Source of the DNA: Komagataella phaffii GS115 | Lineage: Eukaryota > Ascomycota > Pichiomycetes > Pichiales > Pichiaceae | Assembly: GCF_000027005.1 (NCBI RefSeq) | Contig: NC_012965.1 | Span: forward strand, 1 to 64,000 | Direction of reading: 5' to 3' | DNA: 64,000 bases | In this document: positions 1 through 11,165 of the stretch, piece after piece | Numbering within the stretch: the first letter of the stretch is position 1 | Layout: each line of letters begins with the position of its first letter | The notes under the pieces: model-generated | Database searches by the model: none | Told to the model about the DNA's origin: nothing | Seen by the model: only the letters and a program-made list of their open reading frames with translations | Program-made: the position numbers and the translations under genes

Positions 1-260
1 CCCGTAAACCCAAGGACGGGGCCCCCCGTCGGTCCCTTCGGCTCCCGGCTCCCCGTTCGGGNCCTGCCGCCCACCAAATAGCATTCCCGGCCGAACTGAG
101 CCGTTCCACTTGACCACCTGGATCTGTGAGGATTGTCCTGGACTTGAGATTCTCCTTGGAAGTCCTCACGTGACACCTCCACTTCCAAAAAACTAGTCCC
201 ACCTGGACTTGCACTTGCACGCACTCGATAAACTTGAGAAACATCACCTGACCTCACCTT
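1..260. other. GC-rich terminal block of unknown nature
   Basis: This unique GC-rich stretch precedes the 89-bp repeats. The first 60 bases are almost all G/C with short self-complementary runs, and one base (62) is undetermined. I see no coding frame. By position it is probably subtelomeric or spacer DNA, but no telomeric repeat is visible, so the chromosome end itself is not included. Confidence 0.5.
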
Positions 261-679
261 GACTCCCCCAGCATCACCGCCCGCTGGCTACCCTCGCCGC
301 ATGATCTCCCGCGGTTGGACTTGCCATCATCTTGAGTCCCCCCAGCCTCTCCGCCCAGCTGCGCTCCGCTTGCCGGCCACCCTCGCCGCATGATCTCCCG
401 CGGTTGGACTTGCCATCATCTTGAGTCCCCCCAGCCTCTCCGCCCAGCTGCGCTCCGCTTGCCGGCCACCCTCGCCGCATGATCTCCCGCGGTTGGACTT
501 GCCATCATCTTGAGTCCCCCCAGCCTCTCCGCCCAGCTGCGCTCCGCTCGCCGGCCACCTTCGCCGGATAATCTCCCGCGGTTGGACTTGCCATCATCTT
601 GAGTCCCCCCAGCCTCTCCGCCCAGCTGCGCTCCGCTTGCCGGCCACCCTCGCCGCATAGTCTCCCGCGGTTGGACTTG
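261..679. repeat. 89-bp tandem repeat, about five units
   Basis: A GC-rich unit recurs with an exact 89-bp period. The anchor string ATGATCTCCC, or a one- or two-base variant of it, begins at 301, 390, 479, 568 and 657. The first unit is diverged and truncated. The array stops abruptly at about 679, where AT-rich DNA starts. Short open frames across the array, on both strands, are an effect of the repeat and not genes. The position next to the window edge suggests a subtelomeric satellite. Confidence 0.9.
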
Positions 680-3600
680 TTGTTTTTTTCTCTTGCCGCA
701 GAGTTTTCTCCAGTTTTTGTCATAGTCGCTGGTGCTGAGAAGGAGAGATATTGGTCTTTTTTAGGTGGGATTGAAGAGGTGATTTGGTTTGGCAAATGTT
801 CTGTTGTTTTTCGATCACAAAGTCCATATGAAAGTTTTATAAGGGTTTAGTAGATATGTAAGTATTCTCAATATTTCGAGAGATGAGAAGTGCTCACCAT
901 TTGACAAAAACCCCTTGTCCATCGAGCGTATTCCGAAAAATTTCTTGTAAACGTCTTTCCATTGATTTCAAATTATGAACTGGTATAAGCAAAGCACATA
1001 CATAAATTTATAAATCACTAGGTTGTTTGCATAACTATAAGCGTGAAATATCTATCGATAGTAAAAGTATTTGAGTATAATTCACAATTAGTCAACGTGT
1101 ATTAATTTGGTTATTGTTCAATACGGAGGGGTAACATTACCTAACTTATTTACAATTACTGAAATAGAATAGTAATAAACTACATTTAGTATACTCTTCC
1201 ATAATACCAAAATTTAACTCTGATATGAGATAGACCCAGAGGACAAATTTATAATAATTCTAACCATTTATATACGTTTGTTACACCTACGATACTTACC
1301 TATGGCTTTCTTTGTCATACCGCTCTCAGCCAAAATGATCTTCATCTCGTTTTTCTGGATTGGTAGAACCTGTGTAGATACCATTGTATGTACCCTTATC
1401 ATAGCAATTGGCCATGTTGTTATCCAAATACAAATATGAAGACAGTAATAGTAATGTGTTTCCTCAAGGTTAAATACAGGTGAACTAAGGAGATTACACC
1501 ATTGGATATTGCGGATATGATATTATACTACTGTAATTCCTATTCCCTACGTACTTGGTCAACTTGGTCAAAGACTAAATAAAAGTTAGATTTGTGTTTG
1601 CGTATTTGATCACTTTCTTTCATAAACAATCGAAATGGCAGAAGTTACATATTTAGCCGACCATCTTCAGAATAGAATATTCTACGACACCAAAACGAAA
1701 CTTTGATTAATTTTCGGTCGTTTGTGATTCTCTTGTGTATATCATTGTATGATTGCGGCATTGCCTTTATTAACTCTTAATCTAAATGTTTAGGCATAAC
1801 AATCATGTTTCTGACCTCAAAAAACATGGTTTTCTTAAATGCAATGGAGGATTTCTACGTATATTTGTATTCTTTGTGCATCAACACTTAGTCTTCTGGT
1901 TTCGTACTTGGATATGAGACTACCTTCAGTCGTCTGACAACACTAATTTCAAATCACCAATGGAAACTGAAAATATAGGCCCAAAGTTTAACTACTAATC
2001 TTTTAAGTTTTGCTAATCTATCTCTGTCAATATAGCAGCCTGAATTCTCTCAAAGACTACTTAACTAGATATAATCGAGCTAAAAGTTAACCTAATAAAC
2101 AACTTCACTTTGACTAAACAAGTAGTCTAGCTGTACAACAATCACCTTCACTACCTATTTTTCATCTTGTATCCCTATTGATGACATTCTTTGCCGCCAC
2201 CCATAAAGATACCAAACCTTAATGTAAATATTTCAACTTACTCACTCTCGGATCAATATAAACTGTATCCTTCACTTGAAGGAAATCACTTACTCATCTA
2301 CGCTTAATCCACATTCTGGTTGCAAAGGTCTAGTTGCTGCAAAATCTTTCACTTTCTTGCGAAGAAACTATGATTGCGGTGACGTATTGACTGTAGGACA
2401 AGTTGCATCTTCCAAGTCCAACTCGAAAGAAAATGTCATCCTACCAAAGATTGCAAGGCCCAGACCTGATGTTCGCCAGAAGAAAGACCAAGCGCTGCGC
2501 ACTAATGCATTGGGGGATGTTATTTTTGTTCCATTCATATACGTTTTCAAACCAAGTATACTTCGAAATGAATTGCCAGCTAGTATCATTTATTTTCTAT
2601 TGGTTGGCCTTATGCATACTGCAATCCTGTTCGCGTTAATAGCCTTTCGTGCATGCAAATACTATTTGAAACCTGCAGAGAGTTCCAGGTTCCACTTTGC
2701 CTCGCAGTTGGTGTTGTCTGTGTCTCCTGCTCTACAAGGGTTTGAACAGCCATGCAAAAGTAAAGTAACTTTAGAGTTAAAGTTGAAAGTGTTTGCTACC
2801 TTGGCAAAATAATTGTTGTCCAGTGCCTATGGCTGCTGCGTTAAAATAGGCTATTGCCTCCGAATTACAGAGCTCAAATCACAGTGTTGAATCTATGGGA
2901 AACATTCGACATGATTGGCGTTTTCGTGGAATTTGTTTCAAGAATAATGAACCCCTGATTGCATTTCATGATAGGATCAAAAATAAACTATTCTCACCTG
3001 TTGATTTTTGCACCAGACACAGATCCCCAACATTACTGGCACGTGGAGTCTAATTACCCAAATCAACCTCTTGGAATACAAGTGAGCGAGCGAAGCTAAC
3101 AAATCCTTGAAAAGTACAGTGACCTTCTTTCCAAGCTCTTTCGAGCTCAGGATTTGGGATGCACGTTCCCGGTTAGCAGGTTCGAGTGGTATTTGTGTAT
3201 TTTTCGATATGGTTTCAGTACAAACGACAGAAGTTATGGCCTGCTTTCGCCGTATTTCAGCAAAATTTCCATTTCTATCAGTAGTTGAGTATTGAGAACA
3301 TCTGGAATCAACAGACTTTTGCTCTACGATTATCAAATTCCTTCATCTAACCGTCTCTGTGTGGAACATCGCTGGGTTCATCGATTAATGACTCTAAACG
3401 TAACAGTGCAGATAATATAAGCCAGTGTTGAAGTTACTCAACAAAGGGTAGGGTCGATAGGATGATCACTTCGGCAATTTAAATAGCCTTCATTTTGATA
3501 CAGTGTCTGCTCTAAATTATGAACAAGTTCAAAAACACAGTCTCAGATACTCCTCAATATGCCACCTTCATGTTCTGCACTTTAGATGCAAACTACTGGC

Positions 3601-4130
3601 AAACTGGCAGGAAGGACTAATGCCTATGTACCCTGCGCCAACAATTCTAAGCTTCATTTTGTGATTCGCATCATATTTCTTTTGTAAAACCCATTGGTGT
3701 GTGTGGTTGTATCATTTCATGTGCAAGTCAATGTCTACCAACAATAAATTGACGTTAACGAACTTCAATGACATCACATAGCTTGCTGCGACGTATAACC
3801 ATGCACGGCAGGTCCAAGATGGTCCGAACGAACATGTTCGACGCACAAGGGGGCAAATTTGTGTTTCTCTCTCATTAAGCGCGGAAAGTTTCGAAAAAAA
3901 GGTGTGCAAAAGGATCGTTCGCGATGGCAGCAAAGTTTTCGTAAAGTTTCGTGATTCTAACAGGGGGTGATCAATCGGTTTAAACAATTCTATTCCAAGT
4001 TTTCAAACGTCCTACGATGGAATGAAAATCAATATGAAGCCTTCCATAGATTTCAAAAGCACACAATAAAAAAAGAAAAACATTTAGAAGTAAATAAAGT
4101 TAAATGAAAATGAAAAATAAAAAGGGGCAT
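680..4130. other. AT-rich region without supported genes
   Basis: This is about 3.4 kb of AT-rich sequence. The longest open frame (2276-2812, plus strand) begins at TTG and has no in-frame ATG until about residue 112, so I do not call it. Frames at 2977-3336 and 3712-3987 (minus strand) likewise lack an ATG start. I recognise no domain, RNA gene or repeat here. Confidence 0.5.
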
Positions 4131-5918
4131 CTAAACGAAGAACACGTTAACCAGCGGAACCAAAGCTGCTCCAAAGAACGATGACCATCTCAGGGCATTT
4201 GCTTCTCCAGTTTGCGGGGAAATCGTTGAAGGTTGAGAGACTGTGTCAGATGTACTGTGAGCCTCAAACTCGGAAACTGTCAGACTGCTTTCCGCTACCC
4301 CACCAGATTGGTACGATGGCTGCTGGGCTGATCCAGCCGTTACGGCCGGTCCACTGGCGAACTCGGATGACTTTAATACCGTTTCGAGAGTGCTCAGCTC
4401 AACTAACGGCTGATCAGTGTCTAACGGAACATACACTGGAACCACGGTTGTAGAATGCGTATCTGCAAGAGTGGTAGTCTTCAAAATCTCTCCAGTCACA
4501 ATAGTAGCTTGAGTGCAGGTAGAAGCATCGCACACTTCTCTTGTGATTGTAACAGTCAAAGTTTGGACATCCGGTACATCGTTGCTAGGTTTTGCCGTAT
4601 AGATTGTTTGCAGAACCTCACTTCCACTAATGCTTGTTGTCTTCACAGTGACAATGTCGGTTGGCAAAGGACAGTAGGTAGTTACAACCGTAGTCGTACC
4701 TCCGGTCGTGAGAGTTGTCTCTGTGACACCTGTCAGAGCAGTAGTCTTGGTGCACTTTTCAATGTCACAACTGGTCACCGTCACAACAGTAGTTGAAATA
4801 CCACCATTTGTCAAAATGGTTTCACTGGCCCCGGGCTTGTCGTGGTGGTCACTAGTAGACGATGGCACAACGACAATGGTGCTTCCATCCTCATCGGTAG
4901 TGAACGTAGTAAATGTGCCAGTCCAGGTGGATGTGGAGTCGATAGTAGACGATGGTACCACAGCAATAGTACTTCCATCCTCATCGGTAGTGAACGTGGT
5001 GTAAGTACCAGTCCAGGTGGATGTAGAGTCGATAGTAGACGATGGTACCACAGCAATAGTACTTCCATCCTCATCGGTAGTGAACGTGGTGTAAGTACCA
5101 GTCCAGGTGGATGTAGAGTCGATAGTAGACGATGGTACCACAGCAATAGTACTTCCATCCTCATCGGTAGTGAACGTGGTGTAAGTACCAGTCCAGGTGG
5201 ATGTGGAGTCAGGCAATGGAGTAGGAACAAGCTCAATGACTGATCCGTCATCATCGGTGGTGAACGTAGTAAATGTGCCAGTCCAGGTAGATGTGGTGTC
5301 AGGCAATGGAGTAGGAACAAGCTCAATGACTGATCCGTCATCATCGGTGGTAGTAGAAGTCTCAGTACCGGTCCATGTGGATGTGGTGTCAGGGATGTAC
5401 CATAGTGCGACTATTTCGTAGTCTGCTTGGAAGCAATAATAATTAGGGGGCAACTGGGACGTATCATGCATGGCTAACCATCTTGTGTTCGCTTCGATGC
5501 CGACGACCACATCTCCATCGTTCCGGGAGCAAACGTAAGTTGGTGAAGAAGTTTTTAAAATATTGTCTTCTATATACCAACTTAGAGCATCTCCTGGAAT
5601 ACCCGTTAGATGGAAAGCTGTTGCCCCTGCGCCTATACCCAAAAATCCGGGGTATCCCCCCAAGCTTGACCCCCATACGAATCCTTCGTCGTCTGGAGCT
5701 AAAAACGTGGTCACACTTGTAACGGTTGCATAACCGGCAAACAACTGCCCATTTGATGAGCTTGCATCAAGGTATTGATACCCCCAATTGTTAAAATTTA
5801 GAGCTCCATTTGTAAACCGTCCTGGAGTGTATACTCTTAATCTGAATGCCCCAATATCTGCTGCTTTTACAGAGGACAAGAGGAAAGCGCCTAGCACTAA
5901 GAACAATAGCAAACTCAT
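4131..5918 (-). CDS. GPI-anchored Flo-like cell-surface adhesin A
   Basis: This 595-aa protein is predicted to be secreted and anchored to the cell wall. It has a hydrophobic signal peptide (residues 1-19) and an N-terminal domain (about 20-176) with cysteines near 130 and 162. Six tandem 30-aa repeats with the core TSTWTGTYTTFTT follow (177-356), then a Ser/Thr-rich stalk with paired-cysteine motifs such as CDIEKC and CDASTC. A hydrophobic C-terminus (last ~20 residues) fits a GPI-addition signal. The ATG at 5918 is preceded by a TATATATA element near 5970-5977. The N-domain resembles that of the adhesin at 33327-36590 (shared pattern around the SPxxVYxC motif), and the stalk and C-terminus are clearly paralogous to it. 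No GLEYA/PA14 domain is present, so the ligand is unknown. Repeats 3-5 are almost identical in DNA, so length variation between strains is likely. The adhesin role is inferred from architecture. Confidence 0.88.
   Translation of the reverse strand: MSLLLFLVLGAFLLSSVKAADIGAFRLRVYTPGRFTNGALNFNNWGYQYLDASSSNGQLFAGYATVTSVTTFLAPDDEGFVWGSSLGGYPGFLGIGAGATAFHLTGIPGDALSWYIEDNILKTSSPTYVCSRNDGDVVVGIEANTRWLAMHDTSQLPPNYYCFQADYEIVALWYIPDTTSTWTGTETSTTTDDDGSVIELVPTPLPDTTSTWTGTFTTFTTDDDGSVIELVPTPLPDSTSTWTGTYTTFTTDEDGSTIAVVPSSTIDSTSTWTGTYTTFTTDEDGSTIAVVPSSTIDSTSTWTGTYTTFTTDEDGSTIAVVPSSTIDSTSTWTGTFTTFTTDEDGSTIVVVPSSTSDHHDKPGASETILTNGGISTTVVTVTSCDIEKCTKTTALTGVTETTLTTGGTTTVVTTYCPLPTDIVTVKTTSISGSEVLQTIYTAKPSNDVPDVQTLTVTITREVCDASTCTQATIVTGEILKTTTLADTHSTTVVPVYVPLDTDQPLVELSTLETVLKSSEFASGPAVTAGSAQQPSYQSGGVAESSLTVSEFEAHSTSDTVSQPSTISPQTGEANALRWSSFFGAALVPLVNVFFV
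4851..5390 (-). repeat. Six 90-bp repeats coding for WTGT units
   Basis: Six in-frame 90-bp units encode residues 177-356 of adhesin A. Each carries the motif STWTGT, an acidic DDDGS or DEDGS segment, and a Pro/Ser linker. The three middle units (about 4941-5210) are nearly identical in DNA, while the units nearest the N-domain use a different linker (LVPTPLP instead of VVPSSTI). That suggests recent expansion from one unit. Confidence 0.93.
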
Positions 5919-5969
5919 CTTGTTAGGTTTAACTTCGAAATATGTAGATACACTGGTACATTAGCTGTA

Positions 5970-5977
5970 ATATATAT
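5970..5977 (-). promoter_or_regulatory. TATA element of adhesin A
   Basis: A run of alternating T and A lies about 52-60 bp upstream of the ATG at 5918, a plausible TATA position for a yeast promoter. It is called by eye only. Confidence 0.45.
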
Positions 5978-8209
5978 AGGCCTCGGTAAATGGAAAACAA
6001 ATTATCTTCTGTGAAATTATGTATACTAGTATGGATATGCAATACACGCCATTTTTGGTGAAATGCAGCCTGGAGATTCTAGAACTATCGAAATGAGTCA
6101 GGCTAGCCGTGTTTGGCTTGACTTTAGCCTCATTTAGTAATACGAAAGACATGCAATAGGGTTTCCAAATTCCATCCTAAAAAGGTATGGAGTCCTAAAT
6201 AGGTTAAGCAACTTATTTTGCATCCGGATATCTGAAATTTCAGTGTAGTTCCGTCTATTGGTAATACCAGATTCGATGTTTGAGTTGCAGCATTGGTTTC
6301 TAGAATGTGTTCAGAGATGAAGAAATTCCCTGAAGGCTGTGCAACTTATTCCAGATTAGGATATTCCTATATTTATTTTAATCCGCACCAATGATGTGCC
6401 AGTTTACATACTCGCCATGAACTTTAGTTTCAGAAAGAAAAGCAATAATCCTTGTTATTCGTTTTGAGCGTGACGTATAACTCCATAACCTTTTTCTAGA
6501 TCATTGAGTATTGGTATTTTTCCAGTTTCATTTTCAATCACGACAAAATAGGCAAATAGTAATACAAAATGGCAGGACGTTGCCGCATATTCCTAAATCA
6601 ATAAATGCACTATAGCGCATGTTCCTAACGCAACATTCGCAGTGTTCGACCAAGTGAAAGTTTCTTGTACTCCGCCAGACTAATAGAACTAAGACAGCAT
6701 GAAAGCTTGATCAATAGTTACAAGTAGCCGAAATTTGCGCACCTTGTTGTTCAAAAACAGGTTCTGTCTCAGATTCAGAAAAGCAGTTATATGGATAGCC
6801 TTGTAGACCCTGCACTATCTCCGAAGCCAAATGTAAAATAACATACTCATTAAACGAAATTTACTTCTACCTAAATGGATGGTCGGTATTCTTCCCCAAT
6901 GATATCAATTTATCCATTATGATGAAAACGGGTTTTTGGTCACAGCCATCGATTACCGGTTTTGGAGCTGCACTGTTATCTACAATTATACCAGCCTATT
7001 TCTACGTCCATGACATCTAGACACAGAAATTGTAAAAAGCCCGAGAAGTTTCGTCTCATCTTCCAGCAGAAATGAAATAAGCAATTAGATATTAATGAAT
7101 TAAATTGCATGACTGCATAAACTTAGATTGGTAATTCTGTCTGCACAATAACTTTCCTTCATAACGCGGCTGGCTTTGCTGACATTCTTTTTTTTACGAC
7201 CTCAAGAGGCTGATAATCAACTAGTTAAAATGTCTGCCAAGAGCTAGTTTAACCTTTTAATCTCAGACTGAATTTCACCATTTGAGGTCATTGGAGCGTC
7301 AAAATTTCAAGGGTGCATAATCTTAATCAAATGCTACACCACTTTGCATGCAGCGTGCAGATTCCAAACTTATTCTTTCAAAGCAGTCATCAAAAGAAGT
7401 CTTCTTGCCGAGAACTGATCGAATTACATTTTTGCTGCAGCATACCCTTTTCAGCGAGTACACTTACCACTATGTAATATGTAGTGCTTTCACGTGCACT
7501 AGAAAGAAAGTGTCTCCTCCCTGCATCCCAATTTTGATGCGTTTGATCATGACAGGAATCATAGAGAACAAGAGGCAATAAGAGATCACTAAATGACTTA
7601 TTCGTCATATGGCTGCTTGGATACGTAAAAGAAATAAAAGAAAACCAGGAATGTCATATTTGGAAAGCATGACTTCTTGTGCCATGCATAAATGGCATTT
7701 AGCATCGACTACATGATGGCTTCAAATAAACATCTGCTTACCACGAACATTTTCAATTCACACTCTTGTATGTTTGGATACTCCAACACCCCACAAATAA
7801 GCTCTGTTGGGTGGTCATTCATAAGGAGTTCAACCTTGTCTCTTGCCATTAATGCCACCTTGGGGAAAAATTGTCGCTTGCAAACTCAACAGTACGAATT
7901 TTTATTGACCAGTCAGTTCAGAACCTATTTTTCTTATGGGTCTAACTTTGCGGCAGCAGTGCTGCCGTTCGCATGTGCTCTTAACTAAAGTTTAGCTTAG
8001 TATCCACAGTTGCAACCTATGAACACGCTTTTGATCCTATTTTGCCCCTCTCGGGCTAGGTTTGACTTTCTAAGTTCTCTCTTGCCAACAATTCTGACTG
8101 TGTGTGCTCGCTGAAAAATAGATTGAAGTATTAATTGCTAATATAAATTGTGGCCCACAGAATAAACTACCAAAACACCTCAACTTTGGTCCTAAAGAAA
8201 ATGGTTCTT
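5978..8209. other. Intergenic, no supported genes
   Basis: About 2.2 kb of AT-rich sequence. Open frames at 7348-7581, 7390-7608 and 7692-7988 are short, show no recognisable domain and look like chance frames. A 19-bp string at 7342-7360 recurs exactly at 10372-10390. Confidence 0.45.
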
Positions 8210-8580
8210 AATTATGGGCTGATGGTTCTCCAATGCAACATACACCGAACTGCAGTAGCCAAGGCTATATCAGCAGGGTAGATTTCGTGCAACTGTGATT
8301 ATCACTCATTTCTCTTGGACTTGCAACACTCAAATGTTGGATATCTGGGGAAAACTGCCTATATAGCTTGCGGTATACATTGTTTGTAGAACCTCATTCC
8401 CAACTAAATTGTGTCTTCACAATAACAGTGTCATTCACTTTGTCCTCCATTGAAGAGATGTCTGCATGAACCCGGGCCAGCTTGGTACACTTAGTGGCAT
8501 CATAATCAGTCACAGTCGCAATAGCAGATAGAACAACAGTGTCCGCAAAGTAGTTTCGATAGCCGCAGGTTTTTTCTTAA
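8210..8580 (-). pseudogene. Decayed 3' part of a Flo-like adhesin
   Basis: The minus strand aligns by eye over roughly 350 bp with the stalk-coding part of adhesin A (4400-4790). In successive frames it reads ATVTDYDATKCTKLA (adhesin A: VTVTSCDIEKCTKTT), then NDTVIVKTQFS (DIVTVKTTSIS), then GNEVLQTMYTAS (GSEVLQTIYTAK). The DNA match continues around 8215-8380, where TCTCTTG, TTTGTAGAACCTCA and GCAACATACAC are shared with small changes. Frameshifts and stops prevent translation. The signal peptide, N-domain and repeats are not recognisable in the 600 bp upstream. This is the remnant of a fourth adhesin copy. Confidence 0.8.
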
Positions 8581-11165
8581 AATGCCACTGGTTGCTCAAA
8601 AAGGGCTGACTTGTTACTGTATCGATGTTTTATTAGCAATCTAGCTAAGGAGGCACCAGCTGATGGTGGACACGGTGTTACCAAGTTGAATGGTTTTCTT
8701 TGGCAAGACAAGGAATATAACCTAGCCAAAAATTACTTGTGCTGGCACTAAGGAGCGTGTGGTAATAGGCCATTGGGATTCTTTGAGTTGTTGTGGCCCC
8801 ACCCATTAGTAAGTATGACCTTGTTTCCCTACACAGACCAACATGCAAGGTTTAAAGTACAATTAACTAGGATCTTTGGAAGTAGTGCAGATCTTGAATA
8901 ATGATAGTATAGTTCTCAATTGGGCAAAGGTCCAAAGTGTAAATGAAGCTTTCGCATCATCAAAGTCGTCAAACTGTTATCAATTTCAAATGACCCAATG
9001 GTCAAATGTATAATGTGGAGGACATCACGGGAAGTCCATGTAGATATCTACCATTTCCAAACCAGATGTCGAAAATGGCAATTTTACTGTAGAATCGAGC
9101 TGTGCTGACTCTTCAAGATGATATTTCCCTTTGGATGTCCTCGCCGTAACTGAGCCGGTCGCAACGAATACTTGAGCTTCAAATGTTAAACTCTTATCCT
9201 AAAGCCAGTAACAAGGATAATCTCAAACCCCTAAGTGACAGATTTGGCTTACTGAGGTTATCAATCTGATCATAATGGATCCAACTCTTGCCTTAGCCCT
9301 AACCAAAACAAACAAAATGTAGAAGAGAAACCATACAAAACAGATGTGCAATGGAAAATGCTCCAAAAAATCTCACCCATCATTCATTGTGGCAGAATTT
9401 TCAAAGTAGATTGAAGATGAAATTTCACTACTATCCATTCAGTGCATACCTACTTCGACTGTACAGCTTATACGTATCTGTACAGAAGCAAGCCGATAAG
9501 ACCGAATCGTTCACAATAGTGCCCGTCTTGTATATGTGGGCTTTTTGGCTCAATTGAGTTTACTTTGATTCCATTTCAAAGCAGCACTTTTTAGAAACTT
9601 CAGGAATTGAGATTTCATTCTAGATTTTGAGGTTGACAACTTGCATTATCAGATGACATAAATTTGGGTTGTTGCATAATTTCAAATAAGGTAACGTAAT
9701 AAGCTAATGAATGCGGCACAGCATAATTCCCCTAATGTAAACTATATGGAGCAACATTTTTGATCATCTGAATCATTTGATTGTGCCATCCACGTAAAAA
9801 AGGCGTCTCCCTAGCTTAATCGGGTGTTAAGAGATAGACTCAACTGATGACCTCTAACGTGATTAGAATACGTAAATAAAAGAAACTCGCAGCATTTCCA
9901 AAGTGATACTGATAATTCTATAGCCTTGAAAAAAGAAGACCAATAAAAGCTCTCGTCTACAGTCTCCATGTATACCTGGAGGTACGTGCTGTAATTTAAA
10001 ACCGCATCATATGCATCATGCATAATCTTTCTTTGTATCTGGCTTGGCTAATAATCATGCAGATTGCACGATAAATTGGGAAAGTGAGGCGTAAATCAGC
10101 AGATTCCATAATAAGAGCAAAAACAAAATAGGATATTACCGAAATCTCTTGAATTCCACACGTGGTTTCATGCATGTTGTAAAAAGAGAAACCATTTAAC
10201 CATCTACGCAACCTCAGGTGGCGCTGATTCACATTGAACACGCAGATACTACAATTGGAGCGCGCTTGAGCTGAGCCTGAGACCTAATTCTTCATCTTGA
10301 TTTCTCCACTACGAAGATCAGGCGAGCATCCGCAATAGGAAAAGTGCGCAATATGATCACTTTAAACGATTCTTTGCATGCAGCGTGCAGGTAATAGAAT
10401 TTGTCTCTGAATTAGACCTTAAGAATGAATTTTTTGGCGCCAAGAAATGATTATCTTCTCAGCGTAGCTTTTCAGGACTATACTCAATGAAAGCTGTAAC
10501 TGAAGCTGCAGTTCATATAATAAAGTGTCACGTGTGCTGAAAAATAACTTTCTCTTGGCGGCACCTCAATCCAGATGTGGTTGCCAGTTACATGTGATCA
10601 TAGAAATTAGGAGATACTAAGACAACACCAATCAACTTTGCTGCTGCTCAGTTGCTTCGAAGATATACACTGAATGAAGCTAGAAAGAGTGAGTTCGTAT
10701 TTGAAAGTTTTTGTTTGTGAGCAGGTGAATGATGATTTAATCGGGTTAAAAAAAAAAGCCCAGGCAAACCATGAAAGAAAGGAACTCCTTCAGTGTGCAA
10801 AACTTTAAGTATTAAGAAGAGATACAGATCACCATGTGTGTGGTAAGATGGTATTAACATGCGAGTGCTCGCTGAGGGGAAAGACTAGAATTTGGTTATG
10901 CATACTGCATAATGCCCAGTTGGAATATAAGACCAACCTTGCAGCAAGGCCGAGAACCCTTTATGTACTGTGTTCCCATACTATTTTCAGTGGTTCAAAA
11001 TTGAAACTCCTTCTTAGTCCTGTGTCGTCTTTAAATTTGCATACACGCCTTTGCTGGCATTCAATATTGAACCACAAAAACTGACCTAATTGACCATCAG
11101 TCAGTTTGTTTTCTGAAGTTCATTTTCCAAAAACACGTATTTCCAGCTCGTATCACCAAACTGGA
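8581..11165. other. Intergenic, possible continuation of adhesin relic
   Basis: About 2.6 kb with no supported gene. The part nearest 8581-9200 may be the further-decayed 5' half of the adhesin relic, but I could not align it. Short frames at 9351-9557, 9811-10241 and 10648-11084 have no recognisable features. A 19-bp string shared with 7342-7360 sits at 10372-10390. Confidence 0.4.

Noticed and set aside
1..60. Possible ribosomal DNA edge
   Set aside because: GC-rich and near a chromosome end, where this genus can carry rDNA, but I could not match it to any rRNA segment.
274..850. Open frames across the 89-bp repeats on both strands
   Set aside because: Explained by GC-rich repeated sequence; no domain.
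2276..2812. 178-codon plus-strand frame with a hydrophobic stretch
   Set aside because: It starts at TTG, has no ATG until about residue 112 and shows no recognisable family.
4811..5344. Long open frames in other phases and on the plus strand across the adhesin A repeats
   Set aside because: Repeats of length divisible by three keep other frames open too; the codons make low-complexity sequence without start context.
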